Under the pieces are notes generated by a model that was not told the origin of the DNA, did not search any database, and saw only the letters and a list, made by a program, of their open reading frames with translations. From an uncultured Lachnospira sp. (lineage in GTDB: Bacteria; Bacillota; Clostridia; Lachnospirales; Lachnospiraceae), in NCBI GenBank assembly GCA_946186125.1, contig CAMHLZ010000040.1:1-32802 (forward strand): a stretch of DNA of 32,802 nucleotides, read 5' to 3'. Position 1 is the stretch's first letter. Every line of letters starts with the position of its first letter. The translations under genes were made by a program, and so were the position numbers. Shown here piece by piece: positions 1-8,841 of the stretch.

Positions 1-42
1 ACTTCTCTGAGTTTTTCTTTGTTATCTCAACAAAGCAGTGAA
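1..42. repeat. 42-bp direct repeat, copy 1 (within the exported-protein gene)
   Basis: Bases 1-42 are identical to 1737-1778. Here they are coding: on the minus strand they give HCFVEITKKNSEK near the end of the protein. The match stops at base 43. It may extend to the left beyond the window. Confidence 0.9.
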
Positions 43-1153
43 TATTCTCTTTTTTATCAGATTTCTTTTTTCCAGTAATTTTTCTCGTCAGAGTTAATGT
101 ATAATTATTCTCTTCTGTACGTTTTCCGATTGCACTTGAGAATTTGACATTTTTTCCATCAAACACTGTTTCTGTGCTTAGTATAACAGTTCCTTTTGTA
201 AAGTATTTTTTATTGTATTTACTTAATCTTTTATATACATTTTTGTTATATCCTGAAGTTTTTTTATACGCACGTTTGATCTTAGCCATTTGGCTGTAAG
301 ATGTTATAAGCTTATTTTTAAACTTATAACTATCCTTAGTTTTGTAACGTTTTAATTTAACTGAATAATAAATATTTTCCGGGTATTCATCATCAGTTAC
401 TTCCGGATATTTGCAATTTCTCTTTGTTGCCTCTAAAACACCATCCATTGAATTAAATATATCAATAACCTTATCATATGTCTGACTGTTTCTCAAATAC
501 ACAGCAAAAAGTTTTCCGTCTTTTAGTAATTTATCAATTTTTTCTTCATGGGTATAATTAAATTCTTCAATATCAAAATATAAATCGCAGTCAGAATAGT
601 CTCTTGCTATACACTTAACTGCTCTTGCTATCTCTTCATTAGGAATCGCAGCACTGAATGATACTAATATCGAATCTCTCACATACCCTATATCAGTATT
701 CTTTTTACTTTTTTCATCAAATGCAACATCACATTCTGATATCAATTCCTCTGCTCTCTTATCTAATCCTGCTTTAAACTCTTCATATCTGCCATCAATT
801 TCAACTTCATAGTCAGGATCCAATTCATTATTACCACTGACAATATTAAAATATGAATCCATGACACTTCTTGCAACATTTAAAAAAGCATAATCGTTTT
901 CCAGTGAGTTTACAATCTCAGCAGCTTCTTTTCCATCTGCATCTAACGCCTCATCCAAAGCCTTTTGTTCATCTTCTGTCAGTGTATATGTATATAATTC
1001 TGGAACTTCCAACTTCTGATTTTCTACAATCTGTACATTTCCTTCTTCATCATAGTATGTTTCAATCTCATTAGCATATGTTATATTCATACTACTCGAA
1101 AATACAATCATTGCAGCTCCTGATACCGCTAAAAATTTTAATATACCTTTCAT
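1..1153 (-). CDS. Exported protein of unknown function, C-terminus cut by the window edge
   Basis: An open frame of 384 codons runs from ATG at 1153 off the left edge. A GAGGT ribosome site lies 8 bases upstream. The first ~26 residues are a typical signal peptide (Lys near the start, a hydrophobic stretch, then small residues up to about TYA), so the product is probably secreted. The mature part is acidic at first and Lys/Tyr-rich towards the end. Two stretches, about residues 145-180 and 195-230, have a beta-alpha pattern that weakly recalls subtilase-propeptide-like inhibitor domains; this is only an impression. The C-terminal segment is matched by a second copy of the same 42 bp at 1737-1778, where the frame ends eight codons later, so this gene probably also ends just outside the window. 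It sits 24 bp behind a broken FN3 gene. I do not recognise the family. Confidence 0.7.
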   Translation of the reverse strand, partial: MKGILKFLAVSGAAMIVFSSSMNITYANEIETYYDEEGNVQIVENQKLEVPELYTYTLTEDEQKALDEALDADGKEAAEIVNSLENDYAFLNVARSVMDSYFNIVSGNNELDPDYEVEIDGRYEEFKAGLDKRAEELISECDVAFDEKSKKNTDIGYVRDSILVSFSAAIPNEEIARAVKCIARDYSDCDLYFDIEEFNYTHEEKIDKLLKDGKLFAVYLRNSQTYDKVIDIFNSMDGVLEATKRNCKYPEVTDDEYPENIYYSVKLKRYKTKDSYKFKNKLITSYSQMAKIKRAYKKTSGYNKNVYKRLSKYNKKYFTKGTVILSTETVFDGKNVKFSSAIGKRTEENNYTLTLTRKITGKKKSDKKENIHCFVEITKKNSEK

Positions 1154-1177
1154 TTTTTATACCTCACTTTATTAATT

Positions 1178-1480
1178 CTATTTTGCAACACAATAAACTG
1201 GAACTGAATACAAACTATGTTTGTACGTATCACCATATTTTGTCTTAACCCATAATTTGTAATAATACTTCATCCCGGATTTAACATTATTATCTGTAAA
1301 ATATATCTTTCCAACCGAGCCAACCTTTCCATTTCCCACTTGTACATATGTTCCATTTTGATTTGTCGAACGATATATATTATATCTCTCCGCATTTCCT
1401 ATAGTTTTAAAATTAATGCTTATTTTTCTTTTACACTACTTGAAATAGAATTTATAACTGGTTGTTTATCCTTTATAGTA
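1178..1480 (-). pseudogene. Remnant of a fibronectin type III-like domain protein (3' end only)
   Basis: The minus strand encodes a recognisable FN3-like C-terminus ending at a TAG at 1178-1180. Its marks are the NAERYNIYRSTNQNGTYV segment, then an aspartate turn and a KYYYKLWVKTKYGDTY strand, typical of FN3 domains in clostridial surface proteins. Reading upstream, the frame meets TAG at 1436-1438. The start of the domain (KDKQPVINSISSSVK, about 1435-1476) continues in another frame, so there is a frameshift in the A-rich stretch near 1424-1434. No start codon or upstream body of the gene is present. The gene therefore looks truncated and frameshifted. The following exported-protein gene begins 24 bp downstream, which suggests the two were once one operon. 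Confidence 0.6.
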
Positions 1481-1653
1481 TACCACTAAATAAATACACT
1501 GTCACTATTTTTAGTAATTATGTTCTTTTTCTTCGACTTTTAGTTTTTTGACGTTTATTGTTTTTGACCTATTTGCTACATACTGTTATGTTAATTTATG
1601 AACAACTTGACCAAAATATAAAGTAGGGTTAATTTAAAACGACTATACTAGTA
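1481..1653. other. Non-coding AT-rich stretch
   Basis: No open frame with a ribosome site, promoter pair or structural RNA could be supported between the FN3 remnant and the hairpin at 1654. It may be decayed sequence from the rearrangement indicated by the 42-bp repeat. Confidence 0.4.
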
Positions 1654-1686
1654 AAATAGGACAAAGATTTTAACTTTGTCCTATTT
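1654..1686 (-). terminator. Hairpin terminator
   Basis: A perfect 13-bp inverted repeat (AAATAGGACAAAG at 1654-1666, its complement at 1674-1686) has a 7-base loop and ends in a short T-rich stretch on the minus strand. It lies behind the tail remnant at 1712-1786 and the acyl-CoA synthetase gene, and probably ends their transcript. Confidence 0.65.
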
Positions 1687-1711
1687 GCCATACTTAGCGT
1701 TGATGACGACC

Positions 1712-1786
1712 AACTATTTTATCTTAACTTTTGTATACTTCTCTGAGTTTTTCTTTGTTATCTCAACAAAGCAGTGAACATTTCTA
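1712..1786 (-). pseudogene. Isolated tail of a paralogue of the exported-protein gene
   Basis: Immediately after the stop codon of the acyl-CoA synthetase gene, the minus strand carries only the last ~21 codons of a gene like the one at 1-1153: HCFVEITKKNSEKYTKVKIK then TAG. There is no start codon or body. Bases 1737-1778 match 1-42 exactly. It is best read as the remnant of a deleted or recombined paralogue, still followed by its terminator-like hairpin. Confidence 0.6.
1737..1778. repeat. 42-bp direct repeat, copy 2
   Basis: Identical to bases 1-42. It abuts the 3' end of the acyl-CoA synthetase gene and marks a recombination junction between related gene tails. Confidence 0.9.
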
Positions 1787-3427
1787 CTATATCTTTTCTT
1801 CTATTTCTTTTGCTACCAGATTTGTTGCGCCGAATTGCTCTCTAAGCTTCGGTTTTTCAATCTTTCCGGTTGCATTTCTTGGAATTTCTTCAAATATTAT
1901 TTCCTTTGGACGCTTGTATCTTGGCAGTTCCATGCAGAATTCTTCTATTTCTTCCTTTGTGCATTTCATTCCGTCTTTGATTTCAATGATTGCAGCGGTC
2001 TTTTCTCCAAGCCTTCTGTCAGGCAGACCTATGACAGCCACATCCTTTACCTTATCATTACGACGGATAAAGTCTTCTATCTGTACCGGATAAATATTCT
2101 CTCCACCACTTACAATGACATCTTTTTTTCTATCCACGAGATAGTAGAAACCATCCTCATCCTGCATTGCCATATCACCGGTATACAGCCATCCATCTTT
2201 TATGGTCTCCTCAGTAGCTTCAGGATTATTATAATAACAGGTCATCACTCCCGGTCCCTTTACACAAAGTTCACCGACACTTCCCTGTTGCACCTCCTGC
2301 TGATTTTCGTCAACAATCTTACATTCCCATCGATATCCCGGCACACCGATTGCTCCAACCTTATGTATATTCTCCATTCCCAGATGGACACAACCTGGTC
2401 CTATAGACTCAGACAAACCATAATTAGTATCATAATCATGATTTGGGAAATATTTTTTCCACCGTTTAATCAATGATGGTGGTACAGGCTGTGCACCTAT
2501 ATGCATCAGTCTCCACTGTGACAAATGATAATCTTCAAGCTTAAACGTACCATTATCAAGCCCGTCCAAAATATCCTGTGCCCAAGGAACAAGAAGCCAT
2601 ACTATTGTACATCTCTCATCAGATGTAGCAGAAAGTATTGTTTCCGGTTTTGCACCTTTTAACAGTACAGCCTTACTTCCGGCAACCAGACTTCCCATCC
2701 AGTGAATTTTTGCCCCTGTGTGATACAACGGAGGAATACATAAGAAATTGTCCTCTCTCGTTGTCTTATGATGCATCTGCTCCATCTCTGCTGCCTGTGT
2801 CAGGCTTCTGTGTTTATGTAATATAGCCTTTGGAAATCCCGTTGTTCCCGAAGAAAAATAAATCGCTCCGTCATCATCATCAGTTATCTTAATATCCGGT
2901 GCAACACTGGAACAATCAGCCACAAGCTCCATGTAACTTTCTGCAAATCTCGGACAATTATCACCAACATAGATTAAAAGTCTTCCTTTACTCAGTCTTT
3001 CAGCGTGTGCTTCCATTCTTCCTATAAACTCAAAACCGAATACGATAACATCTACTTCTGCCAATTCGGCACAATACAAAATCTCATCTGCATCATACCT
3101 GAAGTTAAAAGGAACAGCTATTGCTCCCGTCTTTAAAACTCCAAAATAGATAGGAAGCCATTCAAGACAGTTGTACATGATAATGGCTACTTTATCTCCT
3201 TTTTTAATTCCTCTTGAAATCAACATGTTAGCAAAACGATTTGCTTTTTCATCAAAAACACCCCATGTAATTTCACGTCTGTATGGTGCGAATACATTTG
3301 TCTCTATCAAATCATACTCTTTCCAACTTACTCTCCTTGTATCCTTCTCCTCAGGATTTAATTCTACCAATGCAATTTCATTAGTATATAACTTTGCATT
3401 TCTCTCTAAAAAATCTGTAACTGGCAC
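1787..3427 (-). CDS. AMP-binding acyl-CoA synthetase / adenylate-forming ligase
   Basis: A 546-aa class I adenylate-forming enzyme. Members activate a carboxylic acid as an acyl-AMP and pass it to CoA in the cytoplasm. All core motifs are present: the phosphate loop FSSGTTGFPK (191-200), NYGLSES (335-341), YTGD (415-418), the hinge DRKKD (432-436) followed by GGENIYP, and the C-terminal catalytic lysine in RNATGK (K522). Full family length. The start is GTG at 3427, with GGTGGGG just upstream. The overall pattern fits medium- or long-chain fatty acyl-CoA or carnitine-CoA ligases, but the substrate cannot be read from the sequence. It stands alone between an ABC-exporter operon and a scrambled region, with a small hairpin before its start. 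Confidence 0.88.
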   Translation of the reverse strand: MPVTDFLERNAKLYTNEIALVELNPEEKDTRRVSWKEYDLIETNVFAPYRREITWGVFDEKANRFANMLISRGIKKGDKVAIIMYNCLEWLPIYFGVLKTGAIAVPFNFRYDADEILYCAELAEVDVIVFGFEFIGRMEAHAERLSKGRLLIYVGDNCPRFAESYMELVADCSSVAPDIKITDDDDGAIYFSSGTTGFPKAILHKHRSLTQAAEMEQMHHKTTREDNFLCIPPLYHTGAKIHWMGSLVAGSKAVLLKGAKPETILSATSDERCTIVWLLVPWAQDILDGLDNGTFKLEDYHLSQWRLMHIGAQPVPPSLIKRWKKYFPNHDYDTNYGLSESIGPGCVHLGMENIHKVGAIGVPGYRWECKIVDENQQEVQQGSVGELCVKGPGVMTCYYNNPEATEETIKDGWLYTGDMAMQDEDGFYYLVDRKKDVIVSGGENIYPVQIEDFIRRNDKVKDVAVIGLPDRRLGEKTAAIIEIKDGMKCTKEEIEEFCMELPRYKRPKEIIFEEIPRNATGKIEKPKLREQFGATNLVAKEIEEKI

Positions 3428-3441
3428 TTACCCCACCATAT

Positions 3442-3462
3442 CCCGGATAAAAACTTTCCGGG
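3442..3462 (-). terminator. Short hairpin between the ABC permease and acyl-CoA synthetase genes
   Basis: A 6-bp GC-rich stem (CCCGGA/TCCGGG) with a 9-base loop lies in the 64-bp gap. No U-tract follows, so it could be a weak terminator or a leader structure. Confidence 0.35.
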
Positions 3463-3491
3463 TTCCTTTCTAAATATATTGTTTATTGTAA

Positions 3492-4664
3492 CTATTTCGA
3501 AAACATAATCTTCTCACTTGAAAACATTTTCGTAAGAATAAAAATCATTACTATCGCATACAAAATGTTTGATCCTATCGTAACCGATAAAGCAAAACTA
3601 TCCTTTACACCAAGTAACATATCTGACATACATCTGCTTCCATTAAATACAGGAATTAAATTAACAAACTTAGATAACTTTTCTCCTCCTGTATAACCTC
3701 CTGCAACAGACAGCACCATGATAAGAATATTAAAAGGTGCCACACTGGTTCCGGCTTCTTTTACCGTATTAGCCTGAGCAGACAAAACAGCCACAAATGC
3801 AATCAATACACATGCCGAACTAAGTATTACAACAAAGAAAAGTGCATACTGTGCTGCGCTTAGAGAAGTATTTTTAAATATTTCAGCATCCCCCATAAGT
3901 TTTGGAAGCGAGAGAATAAGTCCAAGTCCACTTGAAATCGCACATAATACGGCAATAATTAGCATGCTGATAATCTTTCCAACCGCCAATGCTCCTCTCT
4001 TTACAGGTGTTACTAAAAGTGTTGCTATAGTTCCTCTCTCTTTTTCTCCTGCTATAAAATCCGGTCCGATTGCCACACAGCCGCTGCTTATCAACGTCAT
4101 TAAAAGCATTGGTATCATGGCAAATACCATTTTTTCAGAAAAATCCGCACCATCATTTAAATCATGCTTCTCATCACAATTTACATCAAACTTATTTGAC
4201 AACGAATTTTCATACGCATCCAACGTCGTGGTTATGAGCATTTGTGCATTTGCTGAATTTGTAGTTGCTGAATTATAATATATTTCGATTTCAGGAGCTT
4301 TCTCTCCGCTCTGAACATCATATTCACTGACAGCTTCATCAAAATCTTCCGGGAATACTACTAATACATCAGCCTTTTCACTTTTTATTTCAGCTTTTGT
4401 ATCATCTATATCCACCGGGCCTGTTTTCTTTAATTCAACATTCTGTTCTGCAAACATTGATTCTATAGCTTCCGGCATATTTACGGCTGAAATCTTGTAT
4501 TTGTAGTCCTCATCTGTAGTAACCATATCCTGTATAAAGCCACCCATAAGACTATAAATTATGTATATCATAAGGCCCGGCATTATGATGGATGTAAATA
4601 CCATCTTCTTGTCTGTAAAAAATCTCGTCAACTCTTTTTTCATTATCGTAATTATGTTATTCAT
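3492..4664 (-). CDS. ABC-2 type exporter permease (NatB-like)
   Basis: A 390-aa membrane subunit. One N-terminal transmembrane segment (about 22-42) is followed by a ~130-residue extracytoplasmic domain, then five or so transmembrane segments from about residue 175 to the end. This is the NatB/ABC-2 layout. The GEKERGT segment after the second membrane helix is a hallmark of this permease group (seen as AGEKERGTIATLLVTP). Its first codons overlap the ATPase gene by 8 bp, so the two are translationally coupled and form one transporter. The NatB name reflects resemblance only; sodium, drug or peptide export cannot be separated here. Confidence 0.85.
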   Translation of the reverse strand: MNNIITIMKKELTRFFTDKKMVFTSIIMPGLMIYIIYSLMGGFIQDMVTTDEDYKYKISAVNMPEAIESMFAEQNVELKKTGPVDIDDTKAEIKSEKADVLVVFPEDFDEAVSEYDVQSGEKAPEIEIYYNSATTNSANAQMLITTTLDAYENSLSNKFDVNCDEKHDLNDGADFSEKMVFAMIPMLLMTLISSGCVAIGPDFIAGEKERGTIATLLVTPVKRGALAVGKIISMLIIAVLCAISSGLGLILSLPKLMGDAEIFKNTSLSAAQYALFFVVILSSACVLIAFVAVLSAQANTVKEAGTSVAPFNILIMVLSVAGGYTGGEKLSKFVNLIPVFNGSRCMSDMLLGVKDSFALSVTIGSNILYAIVMIFILTKMFSSEKIMFSK

Positions 4665-5433
4665 CGCTGCCCACCTCTTTCACGTATACATCAAAAAATA
4701 CATCCTCAAGTGTCTTTTCTTTTACTACTTCTTTTAAGCTGTCACAGAGTACCATTTTTCCGTTAATAATTATTCCCACTCTGTCTGCTATCTTTTCAAC
4801 AAGACTGAAGATATGCGTAGATACAATTATCGTTTTACCTTCATCTCTTAACTGAATCAAAAAGTCGGTAACCACTTTTGCGGTAATTACATCCAGTCCG
4901 TTAGTCGGCTCATCAAATATAATGATATCCGGATCATGTGCAAGTGAAACGGCAATAGATGTCTTCTGCTTCATTCCTGTAGAAAGATTTGCAACCTTTA
5001 CCTCCGCAAATTCATCTATCCCAAATGTTTTAAATAGTTTCTCTTTTCTTTTTTCTCTATCCTCATCAGATACACCGTGTAATTTCGAAAAGAAATCAAA
5101 CAGATAATTCGGAGTAAAATAGTCTTCGAGTTTTAACTCACTTGTTAAAAAACCTATTTTTTTTCTGACCTCTTCAGGCTGTTCCGCAATGCTTACGCCA
5201 TCTACAATACAATCACCTGATGTAGGTTTAATAAGTGTAGATATAATTCGGAGTGTTGTGGTCTTACCCGCACCGTTTGGTCCGAGTAAAGCGAACACCT
5301 CTCCTTTGTATGCCTCAAACGATAAATCATCCACCGCCGTCTTTTTCTTAATGCCGCTTTTTTCAAGTTTCTGCTGTTTTTTTGATAAAGAATAAATCTT
5401 TTTCAAATCCTTTGCCTCTAATATTGTCTCCAT
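4657..5433 (-). CDS. ABC transporter ATP-binding protein (NatA-like)
   Basis: A 258-aa ATPase with Walker A GPNGAGKT (51-58), signature LSTGMKQ (150-156), Walker B IIIFDEP (170-176), D-loop NGLD and switch histidine H207. It would power the permease encoded by the overlapping downstream gene. AGGAGG lies about 12 bases before the ATG. A basic insert at about 17-31 before the P-loop is slightly unusual. The gene follows a strong hairpin, so it is probably a separate transcription unit from the 1098-aa gene. Confidence 0.9.
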   Translation of the reverse strand: METILEAKDLKKIYSLSKKQQKLEKSGIKKKTAVDDLSFEAYKGEVFALLGPNGAGKTTTLRIISTLIKPTSGDCIVDGVSIAEQPEEVRKKIGFLTSELKLEDYFTPNYLFDFFSKLHGVSDEDREKRKEKLFKTFGIDEFAEVKVANLSTGMKQKTSIAVSLAHDPDIIIFDEPTNGLDVITAKVVTDFLIQLRDEGKTIIVSTHIFSLVEKIADRVGIIINGKMVLCDSLKEVVKEKTLEDVFFDVYVKEVGSDE

Positions 5434-5466
5434 AAAACCGTCTTTCCTCCTAATGTTATATTAATA

Positions 5467-5505
5467 TACTCCCGGAATCTGACTTGTATCGAATTTCCGG
5501 GAGTA
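5467..5505 (-). terminator. Hairpin after the TPR/AAA+ protein gene
   Basis: A perfect 11-bp inverted repeat (TACTCCCGGAA at 5467-5477, complement at 5495-5505) starts 5 bases after the stop of the 1098-aa gene and is followed by an AT-rich run on the minus strand. It is the likely end of that transcript. Confidence 0.6.
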
Positions 5506-5510
5506 CAATA

Positions 5511-8500
5511 TTAATCAAAATCTTCTTCTTTCAATACACCCATCTCATAATGTGTCTTTTTGATTTTGTCTATAAGTTTACTGAATTTGAATCTCTCAGC
5601 ATACGCAACAGCCTCATCAATAATCTCATATATCTCAGGTCTGCTTATGCCCTGGTTTTTTCCATTGATATCATCAATCTTTGCATACAGCGCCAATGTT
5701 CCCATCTCATCAATGACATATCCCTTTGTCTCTGCATAATCCTTTGCAATCTTTACGTAATCATCAATGTTAAACTCTTTTATATATATCTGATTACTGA
5801 ACATTTCTTCCAATGCAGGATGTGCTGTGACAAGTCTCTCCAAAGCAGCCTTATCATCTTCAAGAATAATAATCATTTCTTCGGTATATGCTTTCATGGC
5901 TGCCATAAGGTCTACAACCGTTCCCGGCATAAGATTTCCTGCCTGCTCAATGATTAAATCTGTTCCCAATATCTGTGACATGGCTGTGCCGACACCTTTT
6001 TTATTCAGTGCTGTTGCCTTTACTTTTGCAACTTTTCTTGCTGCCCTGTCTCTGCCCTTGTTTGCAGCTTTTATGATATTTAATGCAAGGGTAGTTTTCC
6101 CTACTTTCGCATCTCCCATTATCATTACATTATTTGTCTTTGATGTTCCGTCTTTCACGAAGTTATTAACCAAATTATTAATTGATGCTGCAACCTGTTC
6201 TTCCAATCCCGGTATATCTAAAAAATTAGCAAATAATTTACGATGCTCTTCCGGAATTCTTGTCTCAGCCTCATGGCGTTCTCTCTCAATCCGGATTGCT
6301 GCATTTTCTTCAGCTGTTGCTGCAATTGCCTCTAATGTATTATATGCTGTATTTTCCGGTTCTTTGTAACCTGAACTTACTATCTTGTCATACTCTTCCT
6401 GAACAGCTTTTGATATATCTTCGAGTACATCATCTGCTACTTCTACATTTTCTCCCACGCCATATGTCTGTGCTGATGACATTTCAGTTGTTGTGCTTTG
6501 CTTTATTGCTTCTTTCTCAGACTCGGTGTTCTCTGCCGGTACAACAGTTTCTGCCTCAGACTCTATATTTTCTATCGTGGCTGCTGCTTCTACTTCCGGC
6601 TGATTATTCTCTGCCTGCACATCTGCTGCTATCTTAAGCTCATCACTCTCTACCGGCGAATTCACTTCTGCTTCAACGACAGCGGCCAATTCTTTTTGTG
6701 TACTATCTAATAAATTCTTTATTTCATTGTCTATTACATCTGTATCAGCCGGCTCTTCTGCCTCCACTGGCTCTTCTGCCTCCACCGGCTCTTCCGGTAC
6801 TGCCGGCTCTTCCGGTACTGTCGGCTCTTCTACAGCTTCAACTGCCACATCACTAACATGCTCATTATTCATCTCTGCCATCAATTCATCTACTTTCTTT
6901 TTGTCAGACAAATCAATACCAAGATTACCTGCTACTCTGTCAAGTGCAGCTAATTCATCCAATGTTCTTGTGTCCATCAATTCTTTTTGTGATTTGGATG
7001 CTCTGTCTAATGCAACTCTTGCTGCTTCTTCTTCAGCCATTGCTTTTTCAACTGCTTCTCTGGCAGCTGCCGCTTCTTTTACAGCCCTTTCAACAGCTTC
7101 CCTGGCTATTTTTTCCTTCTTTTCGGCTTCCTCTAATGCTGCTTTCTTCCTGTTTTCAAATTCAAGCAGCACATCTTCTATGCTCATCTGGCCTTCAACC
7201 TGCTCATCTACTTCTACATCGTCAATGAGTTTTATCTGACCGTCTTCTTCTTTGTCGTAAATCGGCTGAAGCGGAACCGTCTCATATACAGGCTTATGAG
7301 ACTTCTTAATCTCTTCCTCATAAGCATCATATGTTTCATCAAATGCATTCCTGCTTATTCCTTCATTTCCAATTTCCTTACCTATTCTCTTCGTAGGCTC
7401 ATCCATAATCTCCGGCTGCATCATAGATTCTTTGAACTGCTTCTCGCTTTCAGCTTTCATAATAATCGCCATGCTCTGAGCAAGTGCCTCCTGGATATTG
7501 GCAGTATCATAAGCATTTTCACCTGCCGGTGCGACTTTAATATTAATCTCATCAATGTCTATCTCAGAAGTCTTCATTAATTCCTCGCCCTGACCGTCGT
7601 CTTTATTGTCTTTATTGTCTTCATTTACACCATATATCTCAATCTTGTTGTCCTGATTCTCTTCAGACAAATCCTGCAAATCATCTTCTACAACATTTTC
7701 TTCCTCTTCCTGGACGTATGCATCTGCAATAATCTCAGTCTCATCCATATTCTCTATATCTTTTTGATCTTCAAAATTATATGGATCATCTTTTTGGTCT
7801 ATCTTATTTTCATCTTCATTGCTATCTTTTTTGGCTTCATTCACGGATTCTTCGACCACTCTTGCAAGATTAATCTCCACTTCCATGGCAGTCACTTCAT
7901 CAACCGCCTCTGTATCCGGTTCATGGTTAATCTTCTCTTCCTCAGTATAGTCCGTAAGATAATCAAGTGCTGTTGTATCATTTAAGATGTCATGCTGTGG
8001 CCATCTCTCCTCCGTTTCCTTATTATTATCAGCATTCTGATCGTCATTTCCAGTACTATCATCCGTTTTTTCTTCATCTGATAAATCCCTGTCTTCATCA
8101 CTTGAAGTATTCTCTGCTTCATCCACATTTTTATTGTCTTCTGACAGTTCGTTTTCATTTTCTTTTTCTTCAGCCTTTATCTTCTCTGTATAATAGTCCC
8201 ATTTACCATCATACTTAGCCTGCTGTTCCTCAGTTAGCGGCTCATGCTTCATCTTAAGTTCTAAAGCCTTTGTAACATACTTTCCCTCGCTGAACCAGAG
8301 AATTATCTTATCGCACATCTCTATACATTTAGATTCACGTCCTGATTCATGATATAGTTTGGCAAGCTCATATTGCCATCTTTCATCCATCTCTACATCC
8401 AGATATGCCTCAAGTATACTGATAAGATTATCAATATCCTCACCTTTTGCACGTGCAATGCGGTATTTCAGGATATACTGGGCAACATCTCTGGGTGCCA

Positions 8501-8807
8501 TTTCTACAAATTCCTGATAATATCTGTCAGCTTCCACAAAATCTCTCATTCTTACCGATAAAATAGTAAGTCTGTATGCAAGCTGTCTTCCAAGCGGAGA
8601 ACGTTCATATGCTATCTCCAGAACATCCCTTGCCTTGTCATATTGTTTTGCTCCCTCATATGCATCAGCAACTATAGCAAGCATGCTATTATGCTTTACT
8701 CTTGACCAGTCGATAGTATCTGCAATCTCAGCAGCACCCTGATAATCTTTTTTATTATATAATTTTTTTATCTGATCGGATTTTACATTGTACTCGTATC
8801 TATCCAA
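5511..8807 (-). CDS. TPR – acidic linker – coiled coil – SpoVK/CbbX-like AAA+ protein (degenerate)
   Basis: A 1098-aa cytoplasmic protein with no signal or membrane segment. Residues ~1-190 are TPR-like helical repeats. Residues ~210-540 are highly acidic and likely disordered. Residues ~545-620 are an Ala/Glu-rich coiled coil, followed by EEPxxP repeats. The C-terminus aligns by eye with the CbxX/CfqX (SpoVK, CbbX) AAA+ fold: Walker A GDAKVGKT (898-905), then TDLIIEQAG where family members have GVLFIDEA, then an acidic LEDD at the sensor-1 place, then GYVIDEMG. The Walker B Asp-Glu reads Glu-Gln, and the arginine-finger position lacks Arg, so ATP may be bound but poorly hydrolysed. The start is TTG at 8807, with GAGGTGA 6 bases upstream. 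It follows the SMC cassette but has its own promoter. The function is unknown; a scaffold or regulator is an inference. Confidence 0.75.
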   Translation of the reverse strand: MDRYEYNVKSDQIKKLYNKKDYQGAAEIADTIDWSRVKHNSMLAIVADAYEGAKQYDKARDVLEIAYERSPLGRQLAYRLTILSVRMRDFVEADRYYQEFVEMAPRDVAQYILKYRIARAKGEDIDNLISILEAYLDVEMDERWQYELAKLYHESGRESKCIEMCDKIILWFSEGKYVTKALELKMKHEPLTEEQQAKYDGKWDYYTEKIKAEEKENENELSEDNKNVDEAENTSSDEDRDLSDEEKTDDSTGNDDQNADNNKETEERWPQHDILNDTTALDYLTDYTEEEKINHEPDTEAVDEVTAMEVEINLARVVEESVNEAKKDSNEDENKIDQKDDPYNFEDQKDIENMDETEIIADAYVQEEEENVVEDDLQDLSEENQDNKIEIYGVNEDNKDNKDDGQGEELMKTSEIDIDEINIKVAPAGENAYDTANIQEALAQSMAIIMKAESEKQFKESMMQPEIMDEPTKRIGKEIGNEGISRNAFDETYDAYEEEIKKSHKPVYETVPLQPIYDKEEDGQIKLIDDVEVDEQVEGQMSIEDVLLEFENRKKAALEEAEKKEKIAREAVERAVKEAAAAREAVEKAMAEEEAARVALDRASKSQKELMDTRTLDELAALDRVAGNLGIDLSDKKKVDELMAEMNNEHVSDVAVEAVEEPTVPEEPAVPEEPVEAEEPVEAEEPADTDVIDNEIKNLLDSTQKELAAVVEAEVNSPVESDELKIAADVQAENNQPEVEAAATIENIESEAETVVPAENTESEKEAIKQSTTTEMSSAQTYGVGENVEVADDVLEDISKAVQEEYDKIVSSGYKEPENTAYNTLEAIAATAEENAAIRIERERHEAETRIPEEHRKLFANFLDIPGLEEQVAASINNLVNNFVKDGTSKTNNVMIMGDAKVGKTTLALNIIKAANKGRDRAARKVAKVKATALNKKGVGTAMSQILGTDLIIEQAGNLMPGTVVDLMAAMKAYTEEMIIILEDDKAALERLVTAHPALEEMFSNQIYIKEFNIDDYVKIAKDYAETKGYVIDEMGTLALYAKIDDINGKNQGISRPEIYEIIDEAVAYAERFKFSKLIDKIKKTHYEMGVLKEEDFD
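6751..6840 (-). repeat. 18-bp tandem repeat coding EEPxxP units
   Basis: Five adjoining 18-bp units start at 6751, 6769, 6787, 6805 and 6823. In the 1098-aa protein they encode EEPTVP, EEPAVP, EEPVEA, EEPVEA and EEPADT. Units are nearly identical in pairs, so the array probably changes length by slippage while keeping frame. Confidence 0.75.
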
Positions 8808-8841
8808 AACTATTCACCTCTAAAAATTCACTTTAAATAAG

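Noticed and set aside
1835-2476. 213-aa plus-strand open frame opposite the acyl-CoA synthetase gene
   Set aside because: It is antisense to a gene with all its catalytic motifs, has no ribosome site and no recognisable domain.
6727-7239. 170-aa Ser/Thr/Ala-rich open frame on the plus strand
   Set aside because: It is the complement of the Glu/Ala-rich coiled coil and EEPxxP repeats of the 1098-aa gene; biased codons there remove stops on the other strand.
5511-8807. The 1098-aa gene as a JetD (Toprim nuclease) of Wadjet
   Set aside because: No Toprim Glu/DxD pattern or winged-helix/topoisomerase VI-like layout was seen; it has TPR-like repeats and an AAA+-type P-loop instead.
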